From Fasciola hepatica (taxonomy: Eukaryota > Platyhelminthes > Trematoda > Plagiorchiida > Fasciolidae): DNA of 64,000 nucleotides. Below the pieces are notes generated by a model, which worked only from the letters and a program-made list of their open reading frames with translations, searched no databases and was not told where the DNA came from. The first letter of the stretch is position 1. Each line of letters opens with the position of its first letter. A program made the translations under genes and the position numbers. Below, one piece after another: positions 54,496 through 64,000 of this stretch. The DNA lies in contig CANUEZ040000001.1 of assembly GCA_948099385.1 (NCBI GenBank), positions 12,501-76,500 on the forward strand, written 5' to 3'.

Positions 54496-55723
54496 TTTTC
54501 TCGAACTACTGAATCCAGTGCTGTCGGTTGAAAATTGCATGCTCCTCATCCTTTTTCCGCCATAGTTTGTTCACCTTTAGCTCTTATCATCTGTTACCAC
54601 TTTCCATTTTTGTCGCTCAACCACAGTATGCACACTTACCCGTTCTGTCCTTCTTCCCATCGCCCCTCTCTACATCAACTTTCATTGCATTGAGTCATAT
54701 AGTCCTAACCACTCTTCTCTACTGGCTCTCGCCAATATCACTTTTATCTACCTGCCATCATTGCTGGCTTCTATCCTCTATGCGCTTGGTATTACCCTCT
54801 GCTACGAATGCCCACTGATAGCATTCTTATACCTGTCGTCCTGGTAAATCCCTCCTTGTTCTTCCTCCTCATGCCCAATGCCATTATGCACAACTGACAC
54901 CCGCACCCATGACCAATCCGCATACTAGAACATGCCGCTCCAAACTTCGCTTCTTTTACAGTCGCATTCATTATCTAATCACCACCACTATATTTTCCTC
55001 TCTTGGTTCCGCGATTCCTCTGTGGTTCTTTCTAGTGTCCCGATTAGTATCCACCTGTTCAATTGTCTGCCGGCACACAGCTCTCAAGGTCCATTGCCCC
55101 AAATTAGTTGCGCACTCATTATTTTGGCCTTTCTGTTCTATTACTGGTTCACTTATCTTGGGGCGTCCTGCTTCTTTCTCCGCCTCCTTCGCGATTCATC
55201 TGCAGTAAAATGATCTGATTGATGATTTCTTACCTGCGTCTCCCCAGTCATTGCTTTCATCCCTTGATCCGTTTATTGCTCGCTACAGGCATTTTTCTGT
55301 GCCTTCCAGTGTGGTCCGTTTTTCCATGTCCCGCAGATTGTAAAGACAACGTTACGCCATGGTGTTCTTTTACAGTCCCAAACCGTCCGATCAGCCACTA
55401 CTCGATTCCTCTGGTCCGTCACCACATGTCGCACCTGCATTGATCAAATAATTAGACCCATTCTTGCCTGATCTCTTCGATCCTACCCTTCATCTTCCCT
55501 TGTTTATTGTTTGCTCTTCACGGCCGGCATCACTCTTGTGCTTCTTCGGTCTTCTCTATCTGTTGATCCACCATGTTATCCCGTCATTAAAAACTTTGTC
55601 TGAATTCTCCCAAGTCAATCCTGCACACTTTGATCCAATCCTATCTCCCTCTTCCAATCACTGATACATTTTTCTCCTAGTACTCCACAGCTCTTTGCTC
55701 CTGCTCCTCGCCTATCTATTTAT

Positions 55724-55762
55724 GTACTTTTATATATATGTGTATATATATATATATATATC
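55724..55762. repeat. TA microsatellite in 3'UTR repeat, first copy
   Basis: (TA)n with one TGTG interruption; has a positional partner at 56562-56600. Confidence 0.85.
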
Positions 55763-56561
55763 TGTACTGCATCCTGCACATTTTGCAAGATATTTCTGAC
55801 GCTACCATCCCGCTGACCCCCACGATATGCGTCCACCCTTTTTACATCTGCACTTCATATTTACCATATCAAATCCCTACAGATCATTCTTGCCATCCGC
55901 ACCACCCTCTGCCTATTTCAATGTCCGCTACCTGTTCTATGATGAGTTTTGTGCCCTGTCCGCTGACCATCTACTGCGGTGTAGCACAAGCTTGTTACTA
56001 TATGATCCCTAGCAATGGATCCCTCTTCTTTCTTCACCATCTCCCGCTACCACCCTTTCCCATATCAATTTTTAGCCCCCTCCTTGCATGCCTGACAGTT
56101 GTCAGATATCCCCAATTGGGCCACAGGCATTTCTTGTTTGCCTTTCAGTTTGGTCTGCCTTTCCATGTTCCACCATTGTAATGACAACGTTACTTTATGA
56201 TGTTTTCTTACAGTTCCAAATCATTTGACCTGCCCCTCCCCGGTTCCTCTGGTCCGTCACCACAGGTCGCACCTGCAGTGATCAAATAATTAGACCCATT
56301 CTTACCTATTCTCCTCGATCCCCTTTCTCATCTTCACTCTTCCATGAACTGCTCCTCACAATCTTCATCAATTCTGTGCCTCCGCATTCTATTTTTCTCT
56401 CCGTTGGGCTGCCATGTGCACCTGTCATGAAGTTAATCCACCACGATATTCCAAAGTTAATACTACAACCATTTGATCTAACCTTACCTACCCCTCCAGA
56501 TGACTGATAATGTCTTTCTGGAACCCCACTGCTATGGCTCCTGCTCCTCTTATATCTACGC

Positions 56562-56615
56562 ATATATATATATATATGTATATATATATAAACATGCGCA
56601 TATATGTATATGTGC
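56562..56615. repeat. TA microsatellite in 3'UTR repeat, second copy
   Basis: (TA)n/(TATG)n tract, positional partner of the tract at 55724-55762. Confidence 0.85.
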
Positions 56616-57204
56616 ACGCGCTCTGTATCTTACAGTTCCTCACCGGCCATTTATCTTGCTATCATCCTAACGACCGTCATCATATGCATCCATCAATCCT
56701 ACATCTGTGCCCAACACCTACCGTATCCAATCCTTCTAAATCGTTTTTTTCATCTGATCAACCCTCTACGTCTCGTATTGCTCGCTCCCTGTTTTACGAT
56801 GAGTTTTATGCCCTGTCCGCCGACAATTCGTTGCAGAGTACCAATGCTTCATTGATATCTAAACCACTGCAGTGCACCTGACTTTTTTCTCCATCGTCCC
56901 TCGCCATTGCAGTTCCTTATACCGATTTCTATCCTTCCTCATGTTTATCAGTCGGCCTTCAGATGTATTTACCCGGACCAGTCACCCAGTCAATCTGACC
57001 TTGACTTCCAAACTCACCGGGCATCCATTCAAATCCGCTCTTGAGTCCATTTAAACTCCACACAAGCCTTATGGTGTGCATACATTTATCCTATTTCTAT
57101 CCCACTTTATTCCCCTTTTTGAGCCATTTCATCCTATATTTTCATGAGAGTTTCCACATTTTCATGAATTATTTCTGTCCACTCCATCACCTGTATCAAC
57201 AACA

Positions 57205-57266
57205 TCATGCACTTGGCTTGCTTCGGACGTCTCCGAAATAAAAACATTATTATTATTATTATTATA
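57205..57266 (+). repeat. L-alpha-7 3' terminus: stem-loop plus (ATT)n tail
   Basis: TTCGG 57222-57226, loop ACGTCT, CCGAA 57233-57237, then ATAAAAAC and (ATT)n to about 57266. The best-preserved copy of this terminus. Confidence 0.7.
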
Positions 57267-57269
57267 ACC

Positions 57270-57590
57270 TGACTGTCAGCTATTCGTACACTAACCGACC
57301 GATGCTCTCTTGGTTACGTTCCTGGACCCCTGGTGCCTGGTCTCGGACTACCTGACACCTACTGCCATTCGGCCCCACCAGGAAAACTTGTGTCAATCCC
57401 AACGGTGCAAGGCGCAGTCAGATCCACCGCTTTGGCCGGCGCACATCGGGCGTGAGGGCTGATGGCAACGATGTGTGGACGCAATTAGGCTGGCGGATCG
57501 CACCTTCTGTCACCAGAATTGGTTTTCAGGTTAGGTGTCCAGAGCACGGCCAGCCTCACCTGCTATCACCAGTTGCGGATTGAAAAACAA
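57270..57590 (+). repeat. SINE-like repeat, copy 3, with upstream extension
   Basis: Matches about 54070-54495. The core 57400-57585 includes 'TTTGGCCGGCGCACATCGGGCGTG' and 'CCAGTTGCGGATTG'. It follows the (ATT)n tail directly. Confidence 0.5.
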
Positions 57591-57899
57591 CGTCCCTGCA
57601 TCCTACTGCTGCCACCCAGTGAGTTCTCCAAAGTTCCCGAACAAGATTTGCTATACACCCGGTATCCACAGTCCACGACATATCTTGAGTCTTGAAGTCT
57701 TGAAGTACTGCAAGGGATCGAGACTGTGAGCCAAAGTGTCCAGGATCTTGAGGAAATCTTTGACCTCCTGTCAGATTCACCGAGCTGAAATGAGAGTCAA
57801 AAGGAGCGAGGAAGAGGCGGGGTTGGCAGCGAAAACAAGATACTCATAACATCTTGCAGTGTCTCACTGCGGACCGTGCCTCAAGCGGGGTGAAGGTGC
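57591..57899. other. Unassigned DNA and L-beta 3' flank
   Basis: No coding or repeat feature recognised. It lies between the SINE-like repeat and the 3' end of L-beta. Confidence 0.4.
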
Positions 57900-57957
57900 G
57901 ACAATCATGAACATATATGCAACAAAAGACATCTATTTTGTTTTTTTTGACAAGGAA

Positions 57958-58467
57958 TTATTGGGAGAGACCCAAGTAGAGGTCTTGCTTTTTCTTGAAG
58001 ATAGTTTTGTTCTTCAAGAGAACAATATCTTCCGGAAGTGCATTCCACAGAGTAATAACCCTATAGCTAAAAAAGTTAATCCTTAGTGAAGTACGTGGCC
58101 CCGGTTTGAAAACCTTTCTGTTGTGACCAAGGAGAGAAGAGGCTGGACAGACGGAGAAGGAGCAATCGCTTTGACCTGTTTCAGAAAGGTGTAAAATCAA
58201 AACCAGATCACCTCTTACGCGTCTTACGTCAAGGGGATAGAGGTTGAGGAGTGAGAGGCGGACGGGATAAGGTAGATGGGATATACCACAAACTCCTTTG
58301 GTGGAAGCCTTCTGAACCCTTCCTAGGATTTCACGATCTCGTACAAGAACAGAGTGCACTATCTGACTGCCGTACTCCGGCAGAGGACGGATATACGTGC
58401 CAAAAATTATGGGGAAATCATCCTTAGATATGCGCGGGAAGGACCTTCGAATCATGTTTAGGACTCA
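57958..58467 (-). pseudogene. L-beta RT thumb and C terminus
   Basis: In the same frame as the palm domain, separated from it by a single TGA at 58465-58467. Contents: MIRRSFPRISKDDFPIIFGT, YIRPLPEYGSQIV, VQKASTKGVCGI, LYPLDVRRVRGDLVL and SYRVITLWNALPEDIVLL. The '(F)..R....WN.LP..iv' end block is the C terminus of CR1-type ORF2 proteins; the frame ends at its natural stop. Confidence 0.85.
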
Positions 58468-59368
58468 AAAGGCAGACTTGCTCGCACGTTGGTGATGATG
58501 AGAGAAGGACAAATTACAATCTAACCAGAAACCGAGCACCTTGTGTCGGTCAACCCTTGGCAGTGTGGTGGCTCCGTCAATGGAAAAAGTGTGATCACTC
58601 TCTCTGCCGAAAGACATGCTCACGCATTTGTCATCAATAACCGGGAGGTTCCAATCCTCAGACCAACGTTTCGTTCCATAAACTGCAATTTGCAGGTTTT
58701 CAACACTTGAACTCCAGAGGGTTACATCGTCCGCGTACATAGCAATGTTCGCAGGAAGGGCTGTCGGAAGATCGTTTATATAGATCAAGAAAAGAAGGGG
58801 ACCTAAGACCGACCCTTGGGGGACCCCAGTTGTTACTGGGGAGGGTTGAGACAAAACATTCTCTACTTTAACCACAAAGGTGCGGTCGGTAAGGAAGCTG
58901 CGTAGGACGGCCAACATGGAGCCTGTGATCCCGTATGTCTGCAGCTTATAAAGAAGAGGGGCATGGGGGACCTTATCGAAAGCCTTAGCAAAATGGATGA
59001 ATACAGCGTGTGAGAGCTGGCCATCATCATAGGCTTTCGTTAGACTATCCATGACAGTAAACATATTGGTGATGCTTGATCTGCCAGGAACAAACCCATG
59101 TTGGGACGGGGAGAGGATCTTGTTTCTGTGAAGATGGGAAATAACCTCCCTCACACATTTTGCTGGTGATGCTAGTGAAGCCTATGGGTCTGTAACTAGA
59201 AGCAAGATGTCTACTACCGTTCTCATAAATGGGTGCGATCACTGCGTTTTTCCAGCTACTTGGGAAAACTCCATCGTCAACACGTCGCTGAAAAAGTGAG
59301 GCATAAGGAGCAGCTAATGTATCCGCGGCTTCTTTGAGAATACGGGAGTGGATTAGGTCAGGACCCAT
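58465..59368 (-). pseudogene. L-beta reverse transcriptase, fingers and palm
   Basis: 59368-59155: MGPDLIHSRILKEAADTLA, SWKNAVIAPIYENG, ASSYRPIGFTSITSKM. After a frameshift near 59155, 59154-58465 has QHGFVPGRSSITNMF, FAKAFDKVPHAPLLYKL (A block, with IHFAKAFD where V.LD..KAFD is usual), TGVPQGSVLGPLLFLIYIND (B block) and MYADDVTLWSS (C block, canonical YADD). The B and C blocks are textbook; the first aspartate of the A block is replaced in IHFAKAFD. RT of CR1/Jockey class. Confidence 0.9.
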
Positions 59369-59577
59369 AGAGCAATATTGGTTGAGCCGTCGGAAACCTT
59401 AAGAGACTGCACCAACGGGAATATTGACGCGGTTAAGGGTAGTGATCAGAGATAACGGGTGCATGGTAGGGTGGGATGGTATGGGTATGGAGCTAAAAAT
59501 TGTACGGAAGTAGGAGCGGAGTGCCTCGTTTATTTGGGTAGGGGAAGTGATTGGAGATCCGGCAATACCTTTGAGAG

Positions 59578-59994
59578 CTAGTGGCTTTGGGCTGTACCCC
59601 TTAGACGGCGCATGTACTGAAAGAAAAATGTCTTATTGGTCCGTGCTTGATCAAGTACAGATCGTTGGACTGCATTCTGATAGGATCTTATCTTGTCTTT
59701 GCATGTGTTTCGGATGATCCTGAAGTCTTCTGCATCACGGGCAAGGCCTGCGGCTTTATATCTAGCAAAGAGGCGTGCGCGTTCGCCTAGAATGCCCCTA
59801 ATGGGGCGAGGGAGGGATCGCTTAGCGGTCTGTGGGCGACGAATCCTGAGGACAAATAGCCTATCGGCTAAGGAGACTAACTCTCTGAGATTCTCTGCCA
59901 TTTCATCAGCAGAGTTACCTGGATTAGTTGAATTTAGCTGGGAGCGAAAAAATGCACGGACTTGGTCAAAATTGGTCCTTTTGAAGGATCTCAA
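59578..59994 (-). pseudogene. L-beta EN-RT linker
   Basis: 138 codons, basic and Arg-rich: FKRTNFDQVRAFFRSQLN, LFVLRIRRPQTAKRSLPRP, GERARLFARYKAAGL and QARTNKTFFFQYMRRLRG. The 'K..ff.y.r..r' block before the RT is typical for CR1 linkers. It is in frame with the EN across a single TAG at 60022-60024. 59369-59577 has no long frame and hides a frameshift to the RT. Confidence 0.75.
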
Positions 59995-60021
59995 AATTTT
60001 GATTTCTGAGGGCAGAGGAAG

Positions 60022-60678
60022 CTATTTCACGATATAATCGAATCCAATGAGAATGTGATCACTTTTGCCGAGGGGCGGCAAGTAATGCACCTTATCTATT
60101 AGGAACCGATCATTGGTGATGACCAGGTCTAGTAGGGACGGGGCGTGGCCTGTGCGATATCTAGTCGGATTTCTTACGTTCTGCACCCACGAGTCTTTCA
60201 GTACGAGATCAAGGAGGGGTTTACCAAAAGTGATATCCAGGGCATCAGCTCTTTGCCAGTTAGTACTGGGAGAGTCGAAGTCACCAGTGACTAACAAATG
60301 GGTGAAGTCTGTGCAGCTTTTCAGGGAGCCTAGTAAGTCTATGAGACCTAGGCTATCAGTTGAATTGCACGCGGGAGGAAGATAGACAACACCAAGCAAT
60401 AGGGTGTCCGTCCTAGAGAGGGTGAACACAGCCCAAAAACAATCAGTTTATGAAAAGGTGGGGGTTGTCAGTAAAATGGGAGGAGGGGTTAAATTGTCGT
60501 AGTATATGATGACCCCGCCGGCACGACCTCTACTGGAGCCCTGCCTTATTGTGAAGTATCCCGGAATGGATATTTCGGCATCAGGTATATCAGGGGTGAG
60601 CCAGGTTTCTGTGAGGGCTATGATCTGAGGCTCCCTATCCACTGCAAGCTGCCGAAGCTCCGGGATCTTGTTCAACAC
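60022..60678 (-). pseudogene. L-beta endonuclease
   Basis: 60678-60448: VLNKIPELRQLAVDREPQII and ALTETWLTPDIPDAEISIPG, then RAGGVIIYY; an in-frame TAA at 60448-60450; 60429-60022: LLLGVVYLPP, VTGDFDSPSTNW, RNPTRYRTGHAPSLLDLVIT and LPPLGKSDHILI. All EN motifs are recognisable (TETW, GDF, SLLDLVIT, SDH). The usual Asn of GDFN is Asp here. Two single stops are the only breaks, so inactivation is recent. Confidence 0.88.
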
Positions 60679-60827
60679 ACTCAGGTAATTTCTGTAAAAG
60701 CACTTGAGCCTGTGCTCAGGAGTTGTAGCAGAAGCGCCAGAGGCAATTGATTTTGGGTTTGAGGAGTGGGAAAGAGGGGGGTTTGGGGATGGAAAGGAGG
60801 TCCTGGGGGATTCGAGGGCTAAAGATA

Positions 60828-61178
60828 TTAAGGGGCTAGAGAGTAAGTAGACTGTTGGGGGGACCGGTGGGTTATAATGTCTAGTAACCTGGGGGGTATC
60901 ATACCAGGCGGACGGTCCACATCCTTCGGTCTCCGAAAAGGGTGGGCTGCTTTTTGTGGTTTGTCCTTCTGCGCACTGCGTGATGCCCTGTTCTGAGATT
61001 TCTTGTTGGTGAGCTTGTTTTTCATGACAGCACCAGATATATTTTCTGGTGCGTTAACTTCTTCACTGCATCTTCCAGTAGAAACAGGTTGCAGGTTCAT
61101 GTCTGGGCTCAAGGATGAGTGAGTCTCGTCCGTTGAAGTGGTCTTATTGGCTATGATGGGGCCTGGGATTCTTTCCAT
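60828..61178 (-). pseudogene. L-beta ORF2 N-terminal leader or ORF1-ORF2 junction
   Basis: 116 codons, Ser/Pro/Lys/Arg-rich, with AHPFRRPKDVDRPPGMIPPR. No domain. It lies between ORF1 and EN and may be the ORF2 leader or the ORF1 tail. Confidence 0.5.
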
Positions 61179-61205
61179 AGGCGACAGACGTTAATGGCAC
61201 TAGGC

Positions 61206-61982
61206 CTACCACTGGGAGTACTTTCGGAGACGGGAAATGGTGTCAGTAGGGAAGCGAGGGATAGGTGGGCATGAAGCTCGGTCCTCAAGGCGAGCTACCT
61301 GGACAACTGGCAGCACTCTGAGCTTAGGATCTGCTTTTTGTGGAATTTCTGGCTTAGCCTTCTCACTGCGGAGCCTCAGATGAAGTGGTTTATCAATGGA
61401 TACGCATTGCGGCCGAGGAAACAATTCGTTTTGCTGCATCTGTGGAGCCCATTTCAGTCAGAATACCGTGAACCCGGTTGGCGCGTTTGGTTACCAACCA
61501 AGTGGACCGACCTTTAGGTGGAAAGAGGGCTTAAGGCGGTTAAACACCTGGGCGTAGGTGTCATGAGGGTGATCCGAACTGAGGAAGCGACCCCAAAGGT
61601 TGACTCGCTTGGAGCAATTCTCAGTGTCTTGTAAAATCCTGGCGGCATCAAGAACTTGCTGCTCAGAAACTCTACACGCCCGATCGGCTGCCTGGGACAC
61701 CGAGAGGGATTTGATAACCAAACACCTCAGGCTGGTCAGCTCATCCTTAACCGTGGGGACGGTGGCCCCTAGCTCGGCTATCTCTGCAGCCTGACTCTGG
61801 ACTGCACATTTTAGTGCATCCGTTGCCAGCGCATTATGAAGGACCGTTTCGTCCGCATTGAGGAATGAGACATTGGCCACAGAGGGGGAATCACGCTGCC
61901 TCATAGGGAAAGTAGCCCAATCTGAGCAAACGGTTATATCAATGGTGGGGGGAACTGACATTATACAGGATCCAGTCAGCAC
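61206..61982 (-). pseudogene. L-beta ORF1 (coiled coil and RRM-like)
   Basis: 61982-61491 (163 codons): NALATDALKCAVQSQAAEIA, VPTVKDELTSLRCLVIKSLS, a coiled coil, then ENCSKRVNLWGRFLSSDHPH and HLKVGPLGW. After a one-base shift the reading LVTKRANRVHGILTEMGSTD continues to about 61390, and 61439-61206 is a basic Pro-rich frame. 'R.Nl.i.G......' followed by the 'tkr....R.hgi' strand fits the start and end of an RRM-like ORF1 domain. Different in sequence from L-alpha ORF1. Start at ATG 61982 or the next ATG (about 61961). Confidence 0.6.
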
Positions 61983-61990
61983 AGATAAAG

Positions 61991-63164
61991 ATAAACTAAT
62001 ATGGATGGGGACGAGCTGTGTGTTCTAAATATTTCAAAAGCAGCTGCACTCACCGAGGGAGACGACCACACCGCTGGTGTACCGCAGTCCGATTGCCTTC
62101 TTAGCTTTTCATGTCAGGCTTCGGCATATCCAGCTACGCAATCACCTGCACTTCCTGAGAGATGTTCATTGGTAATACTTTTATACGACTGTATCAGTCC
62201 ACTATATGTCCACCTCCCGCATCCACTCTGTCACCAACTTTAGATGCTCTCATTCTACTCATCAACAAACCCAGACAAATCCATAACTGTATCACTTTTC
62301 ATTCATCCATGAACCACTGCAGCTGTTCCATCAAGACATCATGGTCAGCCACCTGCGCCACAATCAATAGAGTGCTTTTTCTACATCTTTAGCTGAAAAT
62401 CAACTGCCTGTAATTTAGGCTGCAGCTATTCTGCTTGTCCCACCCCCCCAAAAGTCTCGGGCTGGACTTTCTTCAACGTACCCAGTCACACAATTATCTG
62501 CGTTTTATGAAGGCTCCAGTAGTGTGCTACTCCCAGTTTATTCCGTCAGATAATAAACATATAAACCACCATTACGCCCATTTCGTTGTAAATTTGTATC
62601 CCTCATCTGTCAGTCTTGGGGTAATCCCCTCATGATATGCGCTCATTTCGTCCATAACTGTGCCTCACATTTACCGTGTCTCGATCCTTCAGCAGCACTG
62701 ATGCCATCTGACTCAATCTTTAAGTCTTGCATTCCAGCTCCCTATTTTTAAATTGACACCATCCGTTTATTGCAATAACCCGTAGTTCGTGGCTACCTAG
62801 TCCCCAGCATTATAACTCAGCTATTTTGTTCTTCTTCTCTTCACTTCTTTTTTTCCTTTTTTCTTCACCGTTTCTCGTAACGATAGTTCCTCAGGTCGAT
62901 TTTCCAGTCCCCCCCAAGTAAAAGCCCTAGGTTCCGTTCTCCCACATATGGCCCAGCCAGCGGCTCCATCTAACCCTGACCTTCAAATTCGCCGGGCCCA
63001 TATTTGAATCCATCTCCGGGTTCACTAAAACTCCCCACATTACCCTCTAGTGTGCATAAGTTTATCTCCCTTTCATATCTCCCCTATTTCTTCCTACCCC
63101 CATTTGTGTTACGCATTTCTAAATTTTTCGTGAGTTTTGTGGCTTGTAAAATTTTGCTCATGCG
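61991..63164 (+). other. 3'UTR-type repeat sequence
   Basis: Pyrimidine-rich plus-strand DNA without coding signal. 'AACCCTGACCTTCAAATTCGCCGGG' at 62974-62998 and 'GTGTGCATAAGTTTATC' at 63050-63066 match the end region of the L-alpha 3'UTRs (57000-57090, 9066). Confidence 0.5.
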
Positions 63165-63205
63165 TAAGGCATGCTTCGGGCGTCTCTGAAATAAACTATT
63201 ATTAA
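63165..63205 (+). repeat. L-alpha type 3' terminus: stem-loop plus short tail
   Basis: TTCGG 63175-63179, loop GCGTCT, CTGAA 63186-63190 (one G-U pair keeps the stem), then ATAAACTATTATTAATAG. Confidence 0.6.
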
Positions 63206-64000
63206 TAGACGAGCACCCTTTCACCCACCTATTACCCGATACCATTTTTTCGTCAGTCCTCCACGACTGGGCATCTACGTCAAGGAACACTGCGAAAGCA
63301 ATTTCTCCGAACGTTCGCTGGAAATGAACTATACATATGCCAAGTTACTGACCTTCCGGTTGTTTCCCGAATGCCCCTTGTTAGGCTCTTACCGGCGCAC
63401 CCCGTTAAGCGACTCTTTACATGTTTTCGCAGTATCGTTTATGCACCACCCCCGTATGACTTCATAAGATCATCGCATATCAACTCCTCTGTCCACCCTG
63501 TTGTCAACTTGTGTTCACTAATTAACCTGAAAGGAACCTTTTATTCGAATCGTGTTTCACTCACCTGTCAACTTTTTCCGCTCTGCTCTATTAAAATTTC
63601 CAGGCTGGGGCATCTACATACACTTCTTTATGAGGGCGTCCTCCACAACCTCTTGATGAATAGTAAGTACTAATTCAGCGGTAAAAGGGACTGCTTAATT
63701 TACGCCATTTCCCTCGTCAGAGGACACCACAAATCCTTCTGTATTATGTTTCTGCTATTTTTCGGGTCATTTGGGATACTGGTTCAAGTACATGTCTTGC
63801 ATCACCAAAATTCTCCAATTTTTCGTGGGTGCTTTTTCAAAGGATTTTTGTCAGTTTACTCACCTCTGCGACTTTACATCGACGCTATCCAAAGTACTGT
63901 GCGTTTTTTACTTCATCCCTGCTTTGCTTCATCACATATCTTGACCGCGGAGCCCATCTCACTCACTTCTGAGAGCTGCTTCCACCTGACCTTCAAACTC
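63206..64000 (+). other. Further 3'UTR-type repeat, cut by the window edge
   Basis: No gene seen. The last 16 bases ('CACCTGACCTTCAAACTC' region) are the start of another L-alpha 3' end block, so a terminus is expected about 200 bp beyond the window. Confidence 0.45.

Larger units (their letters stand above)
55255..56940 (+). repeat. Diverged tandem duplication (about 840 bp) inside the 3'UTR
   Basis: Two consecutive copies offset by about 839 bp. Matching landmarks: 'CCTCTGGTCCGTCACCACA.GTCGCACCTGCA' at 55407 and 56246, 'AATTAGACCCATTCTT' at 55450 and 56289, a 'CTGCTCCTC' plus TA tract at about 55700 and 56540, and a 'CATCTG' block at 55843 and 56702. About 75-80 per cent identity by eye, so much older than the array at 35538. 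Confidence 0.65.
53831..57266 (+). other. L-alpha-7 long 3' untranslated region
   Basis: About 3.4 kb of pyrimidine-rich plus-strand sequence ending in the L-alpha stem-loop and (ATT)n tail. It contains an X-like block (54030-54110), a SINE-like segment (54290-54495), an internal duplication of about 840 bp (see separate entry) and two short TA tracts. Open frames on it are Leu/Ser/Pro-rich translations of pyrimidine tracts and are not genes. Confidence 0.6.
57900..61990 (-). mobile_element. L-beta: full-length but broken CR1-like LINE
   Basis: Minus strand, right to left: ORF1 61982-61206, ORF2 leader 61178-60828, EN 60678-60022, linker 59994-59578, RT 59368-57958. 3' flank with an A-rich run ('AAAAAAAACAAAATAG' on the element strand, near 57925-57940). 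Clearly distinct from L-alpha in every domain. It carries only a few stops and frameshifts, so it is the youngest-looking full-length LINE here. Confidence 0.82.

Noticed and set aside
54528..57241. Series of Leu/Ser/Pro-rich plus-strand frames as membrane proteins
   Set aside because: Produced by pyrimidine-rich 3'UTR; frames overlap on the same strand in different phases and are not shared between the duplicated halves.
58465..60450. In-frame stops of L-beta as evidence of stop-codon reassignment
   Set aside because: TAA, TAG and TGA each occur once, and frameshifts are present too; ordinary decay explains them.

Overview
The window looks like intergenic DNA from a large, repeat-rich animal genome. 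I recognise no rRNA, tRNA, CRISPR array, bacterial operon or intact host gene. Almost everything recognisable is retrotransposon: CR1/Jockey-type non-LTR elements (LINEs) with apurinic-like endonuclease (EN) and reverse transcriptase (RT) modules, one BEL/Pao-like Gag fragment, long pyrimidine-rich 3' untranslated tails ending in (ATT)n, and AT microsatellites. Density and style of the elements suggest a parasitic flatworm, plausibly a diphyllobothriid tapeworm. That is inference from composition, not proof.

Element names are local to this report. 'L-alpha' is a CR1-like family with ORF1 (coiled coil, RRM-like domain, Pro/Ser-rich tail) and ORF2 (EN+RT). 'L-beta' is a second CR1-like family. 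'A block' is an old RT remnant. 'X' is a long noncoding element with a built-in TA microsatellite and a (TATAC)n-type tail.

Layout. 1-2113: A block copy 1 (-). 2114-3642: flank with a SINE-like repeat. 3643-22346: a single L-alpha copy on the minus strand (L-alpha-1) that appears split in three. Its pieces are 22346-21230, 9905-9253 and 6440-3643. One interruption is a 5'-truncated L-alpha insertion (6446-9247, with a 5-bp target duplication). The other is an 11.3-kb stretch (9906-21229) holding a 3.2-kb tandem duplication of X, a nearly complete L-alpha copy (L-alpha-3, 16259-20890) and an X fragment. 21570-24447 and 26160-29037 form a very large inverted repeat (arms about 2.88 kb, 1.7-kb spacer) made of A block plus the L-alpha 5' end. 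29038-31618: unassigned DNA plus X and L-alpha 3' fragments. 31619-37160: L-alpha-4, nearly complete but frameshifted. 35538-44857: exact five-copy tandem array of a 1,864-bp chimeric unit (L-alpha-4 ORF1 and 5' region plus A-block piece). 44858-48600: A block copy 4 plus L-alpha-6. 48632-50545: X copy. 50546-51640: BEL/Pao-like Gag start. 52160-57266: L-alpha-7, an ORF1-plus-3'UTR element with no EN/RT. 57270-57590: SINE-like repeat. 57900-61990: L-beta on the minus strand. 62000-64000: 3'UTR-type repeat tails.

Working together: the autonomous L-alpha and L-beta elements encode what is needed for target-primed reverse transcription (ORF1 RNA chaperone, EN nick, RT copy). No copy here is fully intact. 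The most notable points are: ORF2 lies in the -1 frame relative to ORF1 with a 110-160 nt overlap in three separate copies; a terminal stem-loop is conserved before the (ATT)n tail; and very recent segmental amplification has acted on old LINE fragments (five-fold tandem array and giant inverted repeat).
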